A stretch of 64,000 nucleotides of DNA from Bradyrhizobium rifense (GCF_008123425.1 NZ_VSSS01000032.1:124001-188000), one strand, 5' to 3'; shown: positions 8,804 to 17,182, counted from the first letter of the stretch. Notes: generated by a model not told the origin, from the sequence alone. Numbers and translations: made by a program.

Positions 8804-9210
8804 TGATGTGCTCCGATTTTCCGCGGCAATAGTAGCTGCGCAAATAACGAGGCCTCTTTTCTCGTGTGAATGGGCCGGCTTGAACCGACGAGGATGTTGA
8901 GCAGTCGCCGGATTGGCTTGAGGCCTAGCCAGAGGCACTACCCCAAGTAGTAGCTGGCCCAGTTACTGAGCGCAAATGAACTGAACGGTACGACCGGGGG
9001 AATCGAACGTCTTTGTGGTACCCTATTAAGGTTGCAGGGGTGTGGCTCAAGTACTCAGCTTACAACGAGCGAACGGCGATAGAGCAAGTCCGAGCGCTGG
9101 CGTGGTCCTTCACTCACCAGCCTTCCCGTCAGGATTTGAGGAAGGGCGACTGTAACTTAGCAAGCAATGTCTGCCCGTTCACGCCAGCCGCCGGCGGGCC
9201 GGCGCGATCG
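8804..9210. other. gene-free stretch within the island
   Basis: About 400 bases between two leftward genes. It must hold the promoter of the pentapeptide gene. A tRNA-like scrap near 8986-9010 (GGGGGAATCGAACG) is too degenerate to call. No repeat or open frame is supported. Confidence 0.4.
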
Positions 9211-10281
9211 TCATCGCCGCACCGTGTAAGCTTGCCCCGGCGATGTCGTCGTATCGGCGAGCGGCGCCACGACGTTGGCCACGGCCAGCCAAGCAGCGGG
9301 CAGTATGTCGGCGTTAGGCTCTATGGAAAGCCCGCTCTCCCACGCCTGAAGTGTCAGCGTTGCCTGATCCAGTTCGACAGCAAACAGCGCATCCATGGTC
9401 TGCGCCGTCTGCTTCTGCCGTTGCTCAAAGGTTAGCGCGCGGGCATCCGAAACCGCACCCGCGGCGGCAAGCTTCTTATCCTGCAACGCGAGCAGGGAAT
9501 CATGGTTGGCGTAGACCAGCATTGCGACAATGTCCGGGATCTGACCGATCGCAACCGCAGCCGGTTCGGCAACGTTGTACACTTTCAGCGTAACCTGCGC
9601 TTCGGGGATGTCGATCTTACCGCCCTCGCGCTGGAGCAACTGATCGACGCTAATCTCGCCGCGGTGTGCGAGAGCGGCGAATTGTTCCTTTAGCCTGGCA
9701 CGGGCCTGTGCGCTTGGTTGCGGCGCATGTTCGATTTCTACAAGCCTCTGGCGTAGCTCTTTCGCCTGCTGACCCAGCCGATCAATTGCGGCCGTGATCG
9801 TTTCGCCTTTCAGCAACTTCGGGACCGGGACCTTGATCGCTTCCATGACGGTGCCGCGCGGCCTGCCGTCTGCGAGCCACGCTTTAACATTTGAGCGCAG
9901 CGTGCCGGCGGCGTGCCATGCTTTCGACCGGGTGGCGTCGAGCGCAACCAGCCGCGCCTGCTCTGCCGTGAGGTCTGCCAGTTCCTGGCGCACGGGAATG
10001 ACCTGCGGTGAGTCGTCCGGTAGCTCAAACCCTCCGGTCGATCTATGGCCGGTCAGTCGTTTCAACCTCGCTTCTACTGTAAGCCGATCGGCACCTACCT
10101 GGCGCCTCACATCGCTTTCGGGGATTAATCGGTGCAAATCTTCCGCCCGTTGCACCAATGCGCGGTAACGGTCGGCGGGCGGGCCTTCCGGAAGATAGGT
10201 GGCCGAGTCCGGCGGCGCGTAATAGCTGACGGATTGCGGCGCGAAGCCGAAGGCGGGGGCGGGTTCGAAAGTTTCTGACAT
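9211..10281 (-). CDS. hypothetical island protein with coiled-coil core
   Basis: 356 residues from ATG 10281, chosen because the N-terminus MSETFEP is hydrophilic and typical; an upstream extension is low-complexity. The protein is largely helical, with heptad-rich stretches at about 90-140 and 185-260 (AIDRLGQQAKELRQRLVEIE), no TM segment and no recognised motif. It lies 50 bases downstream of the primase-helicase gene on the same strand and is probably its co-transcribed partner. In phage-derived replication modules such genes are often structural or accessory, but I have no direct evidence for a role. Confidence 0.55.
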   Translation of the reverse strand: MSETFEPAPAFGFAPQSVSYYAPPDSATYLPEGPPADRYRALVQRAEDLHRLIPESDVRRQVGADRLTVEARLKRLTGHRSTGGFELPDDSPQVIPVRQELADLTAEQARLVALDATRSKAWHAAGTLRSNVKAWLADGRPRGTVMEAIKVPVPKLLKGETITAAIDRLGQQAKELRQRLVEIEHAPQPSAQARARLKEQFAALAHRGEISVDQLLQREGGKIDIPEAQVTLKVYNVAEPAAVAIGQIPDIVAMLVYANHDSLLALQDKKLAAAGAVSDARALTFEQRQKQTAQTMDALFAVELDQATLTLQAWESGLSIEPNADILPAAWLAVANVVAPLADTTTSPGQAYTVRR

Positions 10282-10331
10282 GTTATGCCTCTCAGGGGCG
10301 CAGTAGGCCGGGAGACCGTCCCGACGCGGTC

Positions 10332-12839
10332 TCATGGCTGCTTCAGCCAGAAGCGTTCGCAGACCGCGTGCAGCCAGACCGCCCGGCCGCTGACCGCGAC
10401 CAGTCGCTCCGTGCCGTCGATCTCGCCCCTGCACTGGACGCAGGTTCGGTCGGTTGGGATATCGTCGGGCTGGTTGTCTTCGGTGGACGGGGATCGCTCT
10501 TTTCTTCCTGTCCCCGAAAATCGGCCCTCAAACCCGACACACCCGACACGATCAATGTATTCAACGGGTTGGCTTGAGTTTGGACCCGCCACAAAGGGGG
10601 CTTGTGTCGGGTTCGATTTTGACGAAAAGTCCTTTGTTATCAATGTTGTGTCGGGTGTGTCGGGTAATCCGCCCCGACTTTGAGCCGCGGAAAAATCCGA
10701 CCTTGTTTCCGCCTCGGTCGCGGGCGGGAGATAACGCTTGAACGCATCCTCGAACCAAGCTCGCAAGTAACCCTTGGGCGTCGTTTCGCCCTCCTTCGGA
10801 ATCCGGACGCTCCCCGACTTGATGCCATATGGCTTGAGAAGCTTGGTGACCTGGGCGGCGGTAATCGGCTTCTCGTTCTTGCCATAGGTGGCCCAAGGGC
10901 TTTCCGGAATGTCGATCAACTCCTGGATCAGGCGAACCGTCATGAGCCGGTCCTTGTCAGCCTGTCCTAGGACCAGCCGGCCGGCCACCATCTCGTCGAA
11001 GATGAAGCGGATCGCCGTGAGAAGCTGGATCCCCGTCGACGGATCGGCGGTGATCTGCCGCTGCTCGATCGCGAGCGCCGCGTCCCAGCCGGCCTGCTTC
11101 ATCTCCATCTGCTCGGCGATCGCCAGCAGCGGGCGCCAATTCGCCCGCCGGCGGTTATGGAAGTCTTGCGGGATCTCGGGCTGCCGTGAAGCCAGCGCCT
11201 CGGCGTTGTCCGCGGCCCAACGCAGGATCTGCCGCCGCAACCGGGCAAAGGTCTCGTTGTCCAGGTGGTCGAAGTCGGCAATCCATTCTCCTGCCAGCTT
11301 CGGCTTCATGTCGATCGCGAGGGCCCGGCTCAGCGTCGTATCGGGCAGCTTATCGCCCTTCATCCCGAGCACCTTGGGGGCGAAGGTCGAGAAGCTTTCC
11401 GGCTCGTGGGTGTCGTGATGGCAGCGAATGACGGTCTGACCGCGAGTCCATCCGGAATTGACGACGCTGCGCAGGTCGCCGTTGTCGACCAGGACGTCGT
11501 CGCCCTCGTCAATCACGAAGGTCGGCGCCCATTTGGCAATCGAGCGGAATAGCGCGGCCCCGCTGATCTCGACACTGTTGAGCGCCCGGCGCGTCAGGAA
11601 AGTAATGATGCCGAGCAATGTAGTCTTGCCTGAATCCTTCTCTGCCGAGCGCACCAGCAGGACCGGGCTGTGGGTGGCAAACCGCTCGTGCTCGTGGAGC
11701 CACGAATAGACCACCCACAAGGCCACGGTGGTGGCCTGGGGCTCCGTCAGGATCACGTAGCGGCGGATGCATTCTGACAGCGCGCGGAACAAGAGCTTGC
11801 CCTCGACGGCCTCGTCCCATGGTAAGACCTGCCAGTGGTCGTAGAGCATCTCCATTCCTTCGATCGCCATCTCCGCGCGCTGCTCCGCGACGAAGCGATC
11901 GAGGTCGCTCACACTAATGCCGAGCTTGGTCGCTGCGCGTTTGCGCCGCTTCGCGTAGTCGAATGGCGGCAGTGCCGCGAGCTCGGCGAGCAGCGCCGCG
12001 TCTTCGGCGGTGGCGGTCGCGCTCGGTTCGGAGGCCGCCTCAAGCTGCCATTCCGGCGCTGCCTCGACAGCCTTGAACAGCTTCGCCGCGACGGCATCGT
12101 GCTTGAGCCAGTCGCTGACGTCGTGACCGTCGCTGCGATCGGGATAGAGATCGACGATCTTGATCGACGCCGCGACGTCATAAAGCCCCTTCGCAACCTT
12201 CTGCCCGTGCTTGCGGCCGGGTGCATCGGCGTCAGGAAGAATGACGACGCGCCGGTCCTTGAAGTATGGGGTCAGTTCGCGGGCCCATTTCGCGCTGGCG
12301 CCTTCGCTCATCGTGGTCGCGACAAGACACGCCTGATTGGCAAGCGCGTCAGCGTCCTTCTCACCCTCGCAGAAATAGACCACGGCCGTGGGCGCCGCGA
12401 GCAGCTCGGGAAGCCGATATGGGATCTTCGGCCCCACCGGCTTGTCCTTCAGCCACTGCGTACCATTCCAATGAAACTGCGGGAATTGCTTCCTGCCGTC
12501 GCCGTCGAGGTGTTTTCGGACGAGCAGATAAGGCTCGCCGCGCTCGTTGCGGTACACGAATTCCGCGAGTGGCGGCGACCACTTGCCGTTGGCTTTCTTC
12601 TTCGTCGCCTCGAACGGCGGCAGTCCCAGCCTGTCGCGGACGTAATCACGACACGCGATCGCATCGTCATCGGCGAAAGAGTGGATCACGAAACCTTCGG
12701 GCGCGTTCGCATCAAGCAATACGCTCAGAGATAGATCGTCAGCGCTGTGGCCGGGCCCAGGCGCACTAACCTGATTGCCGCTCACCTCGCCGCCGAGCAG
12801 TTCGGCAATCTTATGAATGGTGGGCAAGCTAGCGGTCAT
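10332..12839 (-). CDS. primase-helicase of the satellite (Toprim plus P-loop DUF3631-type)
   Basis: 835 residues from ATG 12839. The N-terminal 90 residues resemble a CHC2-like/template-binding region (GPGHSADDLSLSV). A Toprim domain follows at about 145-260 with the glutamate motif FCEGEKDADAL and the Asp pair in VVILPDADAPG. The second half carries a P-loop (SAEKDSGKTTLLGII, about 395-410) and Walker B-like VIDEGDD, as in phage and satellite replicative helicases. The last 40 residues hold a CVQC...H..C zinc motif. It should prime and unwind at the element's own origin. This Pri-Rep gene is the hallmark of autonomously replicating satellites. Confidence 0.82.
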   Translation of the reverse strand: MTASLPTIHKIAELLGGEVSGNQVSAPGPGHSADDLSLSVLLDANAPEGFVIHSFADDDAIACRDYVRDRLGLPPFEATKKKANGKWSPPLAEFVYRNERGEPYLLVRKHLDGDGRKQFPQFHWNGTQWLKDKPVGPKIPYRLPELLAAPTAVVYFCEGEKDADALANQACLVATTMSEGASAKWARELTPYFKDRRVVILPDADAPGRKHGQKVAKGLYDVAASIKIVDLYPDRSDGHDVSDWLKHDAVAAKLFKAVEAAPEWQLEAASEPSATATAEDAALLAELAALPPFDYAKRRKRAATKLGISVSDLDRFVAEQRAEMAIEGMEMLYDHWQVLPWDEAVEGKLLFRALSECIRRYVILTEPQATTVALWVVYSWLHEHERFATHSPVLLVRSAEKDSGKTTLLGIITFLTRRALNSVEISGAALFRSIAKWAPTFVIDEGDDVLVDNGDLRSVVNSGWTRGQTVIRCHHDTHEPESFSTFAPKVLGMKGDKLPDTTLSRALAIDMKPKLAGEWIADFDHLDNETFARLRRQILRWAADNAEALASRQPEIPQDFHNRRRANWRPLLAIAEQMEMKQAGWDAALAIEQRQITADPSTGIQLLTAIRFIFDEMVAGRLVLGQADKDRLMTVRLIQELIDIPESPWATYGKNEKPITAAQVTKLLKPYGIKSGSVRIPKEGETTPKGYLRAWFEDAFKRYLPPATEAETRSDFSAAQSRGGLPDTPDTTLITKDFSSKSNPTQAPFVAGPNSSQPVEYIDRVGCVGFEGRFSGTGRKERSPSTEDNQPDDIPTDRTCVQCRGEIDGTERLVAVSGRAVWLHAVCERFWLKQP

Positions 12840-12925
12840 TGGCGACAACTTGCTGAAGAGCAGATCGATTTCAGCGCGATGCGGCCGGGAGCCACAAAGC
12901 TCCCGATCCGCTGTCCTGCAGAAAT

Positions 12926-13312
12926 CTAGAAGGGGATGTGTTCGTCCATGTCGTCGCGCGGCGGCATCGGCGCCGCGGCGGTCGCGGCCGCTATCTCGTC
13001 CGCGGTGAGCGACGGGGAGGCCGGCCTGACGATAACCGCTTCTTGTTGCTTGTTCTGGAACGTGACCTCGCCAAGGACCAGCTCGATCTGCTTTCCGATC
13101 CAGGTCTTGCTGGTGGGGCCGTAGGCCCGCATCAAGATCTTCCGGTTGGTCGCGTTCAAACTCAAAACATCGCCACTCTCGAAGTGGAGATTGGGCTTGT
13201 CGTACTTACCCTCGCGGGCGTCCGCGATCGTCTCCAGCAGCGGTCCCTCCCGGACGTCGGCAGGGGTGATGAAGGTCTCGCCGTTACTGTATGTGCGCAT
13301 ATCGATCGTCAT
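12926..13312 (-). CDS. small acidic phage-type protein
   Basis: 128 residues from ATG 13312 (AGGAG eight bases upstream). The start overlaps the stop of the preceding gene by four bases (ATGA). The N-terminal part is beta-rich (GDVLSLNATNRKILMRAYG), the middle reads like an OB-type strand pattern (KQIELVLGEVTFQNKQQEAVIV), and the tail is acidic and ends in DDMDEHIPF. An acidic tail ending in aromatic/hydrophobic residues is a feature of single-strand-binding proteins, and it sits directly before the primase gene. An SSB-like role is therefore possible but unproven. Confidence 0.55.
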   Translation of the reverse strand: MTIDMRTYSNGETFITPADVREGPLLETIADAREGKYDKPNLHFESGDVLSLNATNRKILMRAYGPTSKTWIGKQIELVLGEVTFQNKQQEAVIVRPASPSLTADEIAAATAAAPMPPRDDMDEHIPF

Positions 13313-13782
13313 CTTGCGTTCTCCTCTCTTGATGCTTGTCTTGTCTCTGCCCGCTCGAAGAAATCCGAACACGCGGGCGCGGGCAGCATCGCTCGCGGGT
13401 TCGGTAGTGGGGTGAACCGTCCATCAGGACAGACACGGCGCAGAAGGCTCGTGGCCGCGATCTCGATTTCAGGTAGGGATTTCGAGCCCCAGCACGCATC
13501 GCAGACGGCACCGATGGCGGCGCTTGAGGGGCGGGGATCTGCGGCCGGGACGGCGATCAAAAATGCACCGGCAAGCCGCGCTCGCGACCGGAAGTGCCAC
13601 TGGCAGACGAAGCACTGATGCGAGGAAGTCGGCGAATAGCTGCCGGCCTCGTAATAGGCTAACGTGCGCTGTTTCAAACCCACATTTGGACAGCCGTGCA
13701 GTGGAGTTCCGGCCTCAAACAAATCAACGATCAAATCGCCAGACGACCGGCGGAAGCGTGCGATATCGGCGCGGAGGCTCAT
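13309..13782 (-). CDS. small zinc-ribbon-like protein
   Basis: 157 residues from ATG 13782, which overlaps the stop of the upstream gene by four bases. Two CxxC pairs, CFVC (about residue 57) and CDAC (about 100), can bind one zinc ion and suggest a nucleic-acid-binding ribbon. The rest is basic and unfamiliar. It is the second gene of a tightly packed leftward operon that leads into the primase gene. The function is unknown; a role in replication or regulation of the element is inferred only from position. Confidence 0.55.
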   Translation of the reverse strand: MSLRADIARFRRSSGDLIVDLFEAGTPLHGCPNVGLKQRTLAYYEAGSYSPTSSHQCFVCQWHFRSRARLAGAFLIAVPAADPRPSSAAIGAVCDACWGSKSLPEIEIAATSLLRRVCPDGRFTPLPNPRAMLPAPACSDFFERAETRQASREENAR

Positions 13783-14504
13783 GGCGCGGCCCTGTCGCGA
13801 TGCAGCCAGGCAAGCTCGGCGCTGCCGACGTAGCCGCGCTCGAAAACTAGCCAAGCGAAGTCGACCTTGCCGCCGCCGGGCTTTTCCCCACGCACGATGA
13901 CGTGCCCAGGCGGCATCGATGGCCGTGGCGTCAGCAGCCAGACCCTGCGCAGCGGCAGCGCCTTCAGCCATCTGGCGGCGTTCAAGCGAGCGACCGGAAA
14001 TATCAGCGCGACCCTAATTGCGCCGAGGTTGAGCGCATGACGGGCGAAAGCTTCGACAGCGCCAAACGGTGGATTCCCCACGACGGTCGGCGGCATCGAT
14101 TTGCGGTCGAGAAAATCTTCGAGATGGCAGCCGGGATACCCACGATCGGCAATGTCGGCGGCAATAACAACGTAGCCGGCTCCCTTGGCGGCGTCGGCGA
14201 TACGGCCGAAGCCCGTGCAGGGATCGAGCAGGACGTGGCTGCGGTCGAAGTCTTCGACCTCGAACAGTCGCGTCGACACCCACCGCGGCTCGACGTAATG
14301 GTCGGAGGCCTCGCGGCGCCAGACGTGTGACAACCGGGGCCGCTTGTCTGTCGCAAGGAGGTCGGCGGCGGCCGGCACTAACGGATCCGCTGCGGTGTGA
14401 ACACCTTGGAGAGGGCGGGTTATGATCTCCCCTCCTGCGCCGCAGGCGACTTCGCGAGACCGATGTCGCACTTGCGGCGGGGCGGCCTGTTGCCTATAGA
14501 GCAT
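13779..14504 (-). CDS. adenine-methyltransferase-like protein
   Basis: 241 residues from ATG 14504 (GGAG seven bases upstream). The SAM-binding motif is LDPCTGFGRIADAAKGAG (about 90-107), followed by an acidic strand end (VIAADI) and the catalytic NPPFG (about 137), the N6-adenine or N4-cytosine class signature. The protein is short and lacks an obvious target-recognition domain, as in phage-encoded MT-A70/Dam-like or protein methylases. No cognate restriction enzyme is nearby. It is the first gene of the replication operon and overlaps the next by four bases. Confidence 0.72.
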   Translation of the reverse strand: MLYRQQAAPPQVRHRSREVACGAGGEIITRPLQGVHTAADPLVPAAADLLATDKRPRLSHVWRREASDHYVEPRWVSTRLFEVEDFDRSHVLLDPCTGFGRIADAAKGAGYVVIAADIADRGYPGCHLEDFLDRKSMPPTVVGNPPFGAVEAFARHALNLGAIRVALIFPVARLNAARWLKALPLRRVWLLTPRPSMPPGHVIVRGEKPGGGKVDFAWLVFERGYVGSAELAWLHRDRAAP

Positions 14505-14546
14505 GCATGAACTCCATTGCTTGGCGGCGATGGAAACAAAAATTTG

Positions 14547-14579
14547 AAAAGGGTGGCCCTGCCAGGGGCCGCCCTTTTT
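14547..14579 (-). terminator. terminator of the AlpA-like gene
   Basis: A hairpin with arms AAAAGGGTGGCCC and GGGCCGCCCTTTT (one G-U pair) and a short loop, A/T-flanked on both sides. It lies just after the stop of the leftward gene at 14587-14853 and before the leftward operon starting at 14504. Confidence 0.7.
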
Positions 14580-14586
14580 GTTGACG

Positions 14587-14853
14587 TTAGGCTGCGGTGT
14601 TATCCGCGCTCGCGGTGCTCTGATTGGCAGATGCGGACCTGTGCCGCGTCGGCGGAAGCGGACCACGCAATAACTGCTTCCTAATGCGATCCCAGCGCTT
14701 GCGTGGGACCAGCAGGAGCCTGCCATCCTTTTCAGTTGGTATGTCACCCCGGCCCGCGGCCCGATAGCTCTCGGCTCGGCAGAAGTCGATCTGCGCTCCG
14801 GCTTCGGGAACTGTGTAGTAGTGACGCTTCCGAAGTTTGCGGCTCAGTCGCAT
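14587..14853 (-). CDS. AlpA/excisionase-like winged-helix regulator
   Basis: 88 residues from ATG 14853 (GGGAGG close upstream). The N-terminal half has the excisionase/MerR-like pattern YYTVPEAGAQID...RGDIPTEKDGRLLLVPRKRWD: helix, turn, recognition helix and the beta-hairpin wing ending in a Trp. The tail is Ser/Ala/Asn-rich and probably disordered. In Gram-negative phage satellites AlpA activates the leftward replication operon and excision. Its position, divergent from the integrase operon and upstream of the replication operon, matches that role. Confidence 0.68.
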   Translation of the reverse strand: MRLSRKLRKRHYYTVPEAGAQIDFCRAESYRAAGRGDIPTEKDGRLLLVPRKRWDRIRKQLLRGPLPPTRHRSASANQSTASADNTAA

Positions 14854-14885
14854 GGGGACCTCCCGCGATAGCTTGAGACACAATT

Positions 14886-14940
14886 CGACGATAAACCAAT
14901 AATGGCATATCGACAAGTCGAATTTGGTACGCTATCGTCG
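14886..14940. promoter_or_regulatory. divergent control region with nested inverted repeats
   Basis: The gap between two divergent regulators (14854-14976) contains arms CGACGATA (14886-14893) and TATCGTCG (14933-14940). Between them is the compact palindrome TCGACAAGTCGA (14910-14921). The region is A/T-rich compared with its surroundings. It is a plausible lysis/excision switch operator bound by one or both flanking proteins. Confidence 0.55.
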
Positions 14941-14976
14941 GTGCCGTTTCGTCCCACCAAGTCCCGAGGTTGCTGC

Positions 14977-15354
14977 ATGGCCCCGCCGCGAAAAAAGCGC
15001 AGACCAGGAGAGGGACACCCAGTTCATCTGAGGTTTCCAACCGATGTCTTCGAATGGATCGAGGCGGAGACCAAGGAGAAAGGCTGGCCGCTCAACCGTG
15101 TGATCATCAATGAGATGGCCGCCATTCCCTATCTGAAGAAGCAGGCCAAGCTCGGGGAGTTGATCAGGGACATGGAGGTCATCCTCGCTGACTATGGCTC
15201 GCGGCTTACGCTGGCCGATCTTGGTGAGCCGATGTTGCGCGCCGTCGATCAGTTGCTCGCCGCGAAGACCGATAGCGAGCGACAGATTCAGCTAGACCGG
15301 CTCCGCGTTCTTCGCTCTGCAATGCTAAAGAACGGGCGGGCGACGAAGGAATGA
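14977..15354 (+). CDS. small basic DNA-binding-like protein (ribbon-helix-helix type)
   Basis: 125 residues from ATG 14977 (GAGG eight bases upstream). A basic N-terminus (MAPPRKKRRPGEG) leads into HLRFPTDVFEWIEAETKEKGWPLNRVIINEMAA. This beta-strand followed by two helices is the ribbon-helix-helix layout. A C-terminal helical part (residues 60-120) may oligomerise. It is the first gene of the rightward integrase operon and faces the AlpA-like gene, so it is the best candidate for the element's repressor. Confidence 0.6.
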   Translation: MAPPRKKRRPGEGHPVHLRFPTDVFEWIEAETKEKGWPLNRVIINEMAAIPYLKKQAKLGELIRDMEVILADYGSRLTLADLGEPMLRAVDQLLAAKTDSERQIQLDRLRVLRSAMLKNGRATKE

Positions 15355-15364
15355 TCCTTCAAGA

Positions 15365-15559
15365 ATGACCCACATGAGCAAGACAAGCGCCAGATTTAAC
15401 CTAGCCGATATCAGCCGCGCCACCAAGGCGGCTAAAGCCGAGGGCGCTGCGGCGGTGGAAGTCCTGCCCGACGGCACCATCCGAATCGTCATCTCCGAGC
15501 CGCAGTACGGTGAGAAGCCCGAGCCCACAGAACCTAAACACCGTGATTTCAAATTGTGA
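15365..15559 (+). CDS. small protein of the integrase operon
   Basis: 64 residues, hydrophilic, with a predicted strand pattern (AAAVEVLPDGTIRIVISE). It begins 11 bases after the preceding gene, and its TGA overlaps the integrase GTG (GTGA), so translation is coupled. Small accessory proteins with this strand pattern are frequent beside integrases in rhizobial islands. The function is unknown; a directionality factor is possible. Confidence 0.55.
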   Translation: MTHMSKTSARFNLADISRATKAAKAEGAAAVEVLPDGTIRIVISEPQYGEKPEPTEPKHRDFKL

Positions 15560-16689
15560 GACCGATGATGCCGAAACCGAGATTGCCGTTCCTGCACCGC
15601 CACGTTAGCCGTCATGGCAAGGTCACGTACTGGGTCAAATTGTCGTCGCGCCAGCGTGGCCGTGGCATTCGCATACACGGACAATATCGCGGCGAAGAAT
15701 TCATGACCGCGTATCACGCCGCAGTGCAGGGGACGGTCATGCCGACACTGCTGATCGGCAAAGATGGCAAGGGCTCGGTCGGATGGCTGATCGGCTTATA
15801 CCGTCATTCGCGCGATTGGGGCGAGCTTCTCAGCGCGGGAACGCGGAAGCAACGTGGTCCGATCCTCAAGCAGATCGAGAATGCGGCACGCGATCTTCCC
15901 ATCACCGCCATTACTCGAAAAAAGATCGAGGAAGGAATTTCGGCTCGCACGTCAAACCAAGGCCGACATTTCAAGAACACCGCAAGTGCTTTGTTCAAAT
16001 GGGCCGTTGAGCATGAGCTGTACGACAAGAATCCGACCGATGGCATCAAGATTAATCGCGGCGATGGCGAGGGCCATCTCGCGTGGCCAATCGAGCTGAT
16101 TGAGCAGTTCGAGCAGCATTGGCCACTCGGTAGCAAAGAGCGGCTGATGTTCGACGTGTTCCTGTACATCGGTTTGCGCCGTGGCGATGCGGCGCGGCTT
16201 GGCAAACAACATATCCGCAACGGCGTTACGCATTTGATGACTGAAAAGAGCGGCGGCACCATGCCGATCTATGTTCCGGTGCATCCGGCGCTGGCCGCCT
16301 CGATCAACGCCTGCCCGTCGTCCGGTCTGGCTATCATCGCGAAAGACGACGGCACGCACTACAGCAAGGAAGGTCTCGGCAACGCCTTTCGTGAGGCAAT
16401 CGTGGCGGCTGGAATTCCGGTGACGAAGAAAGGTTCAGATGAGAAGGGCTATTCCGCCCACGGTCTGCGCAAGGCGAGCGCGACCATCGCGGCGGAAAGC
16501 GGTGCTACCGAATCCGAGTTGAACGCTATGTTCGGCTGGTCCGGCTATCAGATGGCGCAGCTCTACACCAAGAAGGCCGACCGCAAGCGGCTGGCTGCGC
16601 GTGCGCTGGCGAAATGGACGCGGCCCTCGCCCGACGATGCGGGGCAAAGCGAACTCGTACATCTTCGCCTGGAAAAAGAACGAGCCTAG
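15556..16689 (+). CDS. int: tyrosine-type site-specific integrase
   Basis: 377 residues from a GTG start overlapping the upstream stop. The N-terminal 180 residues are the arm-binding and core-binding domains. The catalytic domain shows the first Arg in GLRRGD, a Lys in the beta-hairpin region, HGLRK (His-x-x-Arg), the fourth-position Trp in FGWS and the nucleophile Tyr in QLYTKK. It should recombine the element into and out of the tRNA 3' end. The stop codon lies 80 bases before that tRNA copy, the usual arrangement for integrative elements. Confidence 0.93.
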   Translation: MRPMMPKPRLPFLHRHVSRHGKVTYWVKLSSRQRGRGIRIHGQYRGEEFMTAYHAAVQGTVMPTLLIGKDGKGSVGWLIGLYRHSRDWGELLSAGTRKQRGPILKQIENAARDLPITAITRKKIEEGISARTSNQGRHFKNTASALFKWAVEHELYDKNPTDGIKINRGDGEGHLAWPIELIEQFEQHWPLGSKERLMFDVFLYIGLRRGDAARLGKQHIRNGVTHLMTEKSGGTMPIYVPVHPALAASINACPSSGLAIIAKDDGTHYSKEGLGNAFREAIVAAGIPVTKKGSDEKGYSAHGLRKASATIAAESGATESELNAMFGWSGYQMAQLYTKKADRKRLAARALAKWTRPSPDDAGQSELVHLRLEKERA

Positions 16690-16700
16690 AACAACGGTCG

Positions 16701-16724
16701 TTACCACCTTTGGGGCGGTGGTAA
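16701..16724 (+). terminator. hairpin after the integrase
   Basis: Arms TTACCACC (16701-16708) and GGTGGTAA (16717-16724) pair perfectly around an 8-base loop, 12 bases after the integrase stop. This is a probable terminator that keeps transcription out of the tRNA. Confidence 0.6.
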
Positions 16725-16769
16725 TTTCAGGCTCAAAAAATCAATGATATCAATCCGGGCGCGGCGTTG

Positions 16770-16784
16770 TGGTGGGCCCGGCAG
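16770..16784. repeat. putative attR: tRNA 3' end copy of the attachment core
   Basis: TGGTGGGCCCGGCAG, the reverse complement of the tRNA CCA end and acceptor arm. It is directly repeated at 2773-2787. Integration here leaves the tRNA intact. Confidence 0.75.
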
Positions 16785-16845
16785 GACTCGAACCTGCAAC
16801 CAGACCGTTATGAGCGGCCGGCTCTAACCATTGAGCTACAGGCCC
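16770..16845 (-). tRNA. tRNA with anticodon CAU, probably tRNA-Ile2
   Basis: 76 bases including an encoded CCA. The acceptor GGGCCTG/CGGGCCC pairs fully. The D arm GCTC/GAGC, anticodon stem GGCCG/CGGTC with loop CTCATAA, and T arm GCAGG-TTCGAGT-CCTGC are all intact. CAU could be elongator Met or, after lysidine modification, Ile2. The GGGCC acceptor and TGGTT variable loop favour Ile2. It is the integration target of the island to its left. Confidence 0.93.
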
Positions 16846-16993
16846 CGCCGCGAGACGGCCGCTGAAAGTAGCGGCCGGCAACGGTGCGCGGTTCGTTTAC
16901 AGGGCCTGAGGCGGGGGTGCAATGCCGGGGCGCGTCGATCGAAACGCCAGCGGCGGCGCAATGCCGGGGTGTTCCGAATAACCGAATTTTGGG

Positions 16994-17114
16994 ATGATGC
17001 CCTTATGCGCCTGTTTTGCCCGACGGGTCAAGCGTTTTTCGCAGCGAGCCCGTTTTCGCGTCTGTAACTCGCTGAAATCGCCTGCCTTTTCTACTGTGCA
17101 TGGGGTTGTTTTCG
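16994..17114 (+). repeat. dispersed intergenic repeat, copy A
   Basis: About 120 bases with conserved ends: TGTTTTGCCCGACG (17012-17025) on the left, and a 24-base block beginning CTACTGTGCATGGGG (17091-17114) on the right. The same two blocks recur, inverted and with a diverged centre, at 37938-38047. Confidence 0.75.
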
Positions 17115-17127
17115 GGTTTTTGGCAAA

Positions 17128-17149
17128 AGGGGGTCCCGCAGGTCCCCCC
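17128..17149 (-). terminator. terminator of the TctC-type gene
   Basis: On the minus strand a GGGGG...CCCCC hairpin with an inner GG/CC continuation is followed by TTTT, about 35 bases after the stop of the leftward gene. Confidence 0.6.
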
Positions 17150-17182
17150 TGTCTTGCGGGCGCATGACCGGCACAGGCGCGC

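Larger units (their letters stand above)
16846..17182. other. non-coding region with dispersed repeat and terminator
   Basis: 337 bases between the tRNA and the TctC-type gene. They hold one copy of a dispersed repeat (16994-17114) and the terminator at 17128-17149. No gene is supported. Confidence 0.5.

Noticed and set aside
8983..9015. tRNA-like scrap (CCGGGGGAATCGAACG) inside the island
   Set aside because: The T-arm stem does not pair and no anticodon arm or acceptor can be drawn. It could be an old attachment remnant but the match is too short.
16770..16845. Calling the tRNA elongator Met
   Set aside because: CAU allows it, but acceptor and variable-loop bases look more like Ile2. A lysidine identity check is needed, so only the anticodon is certain.
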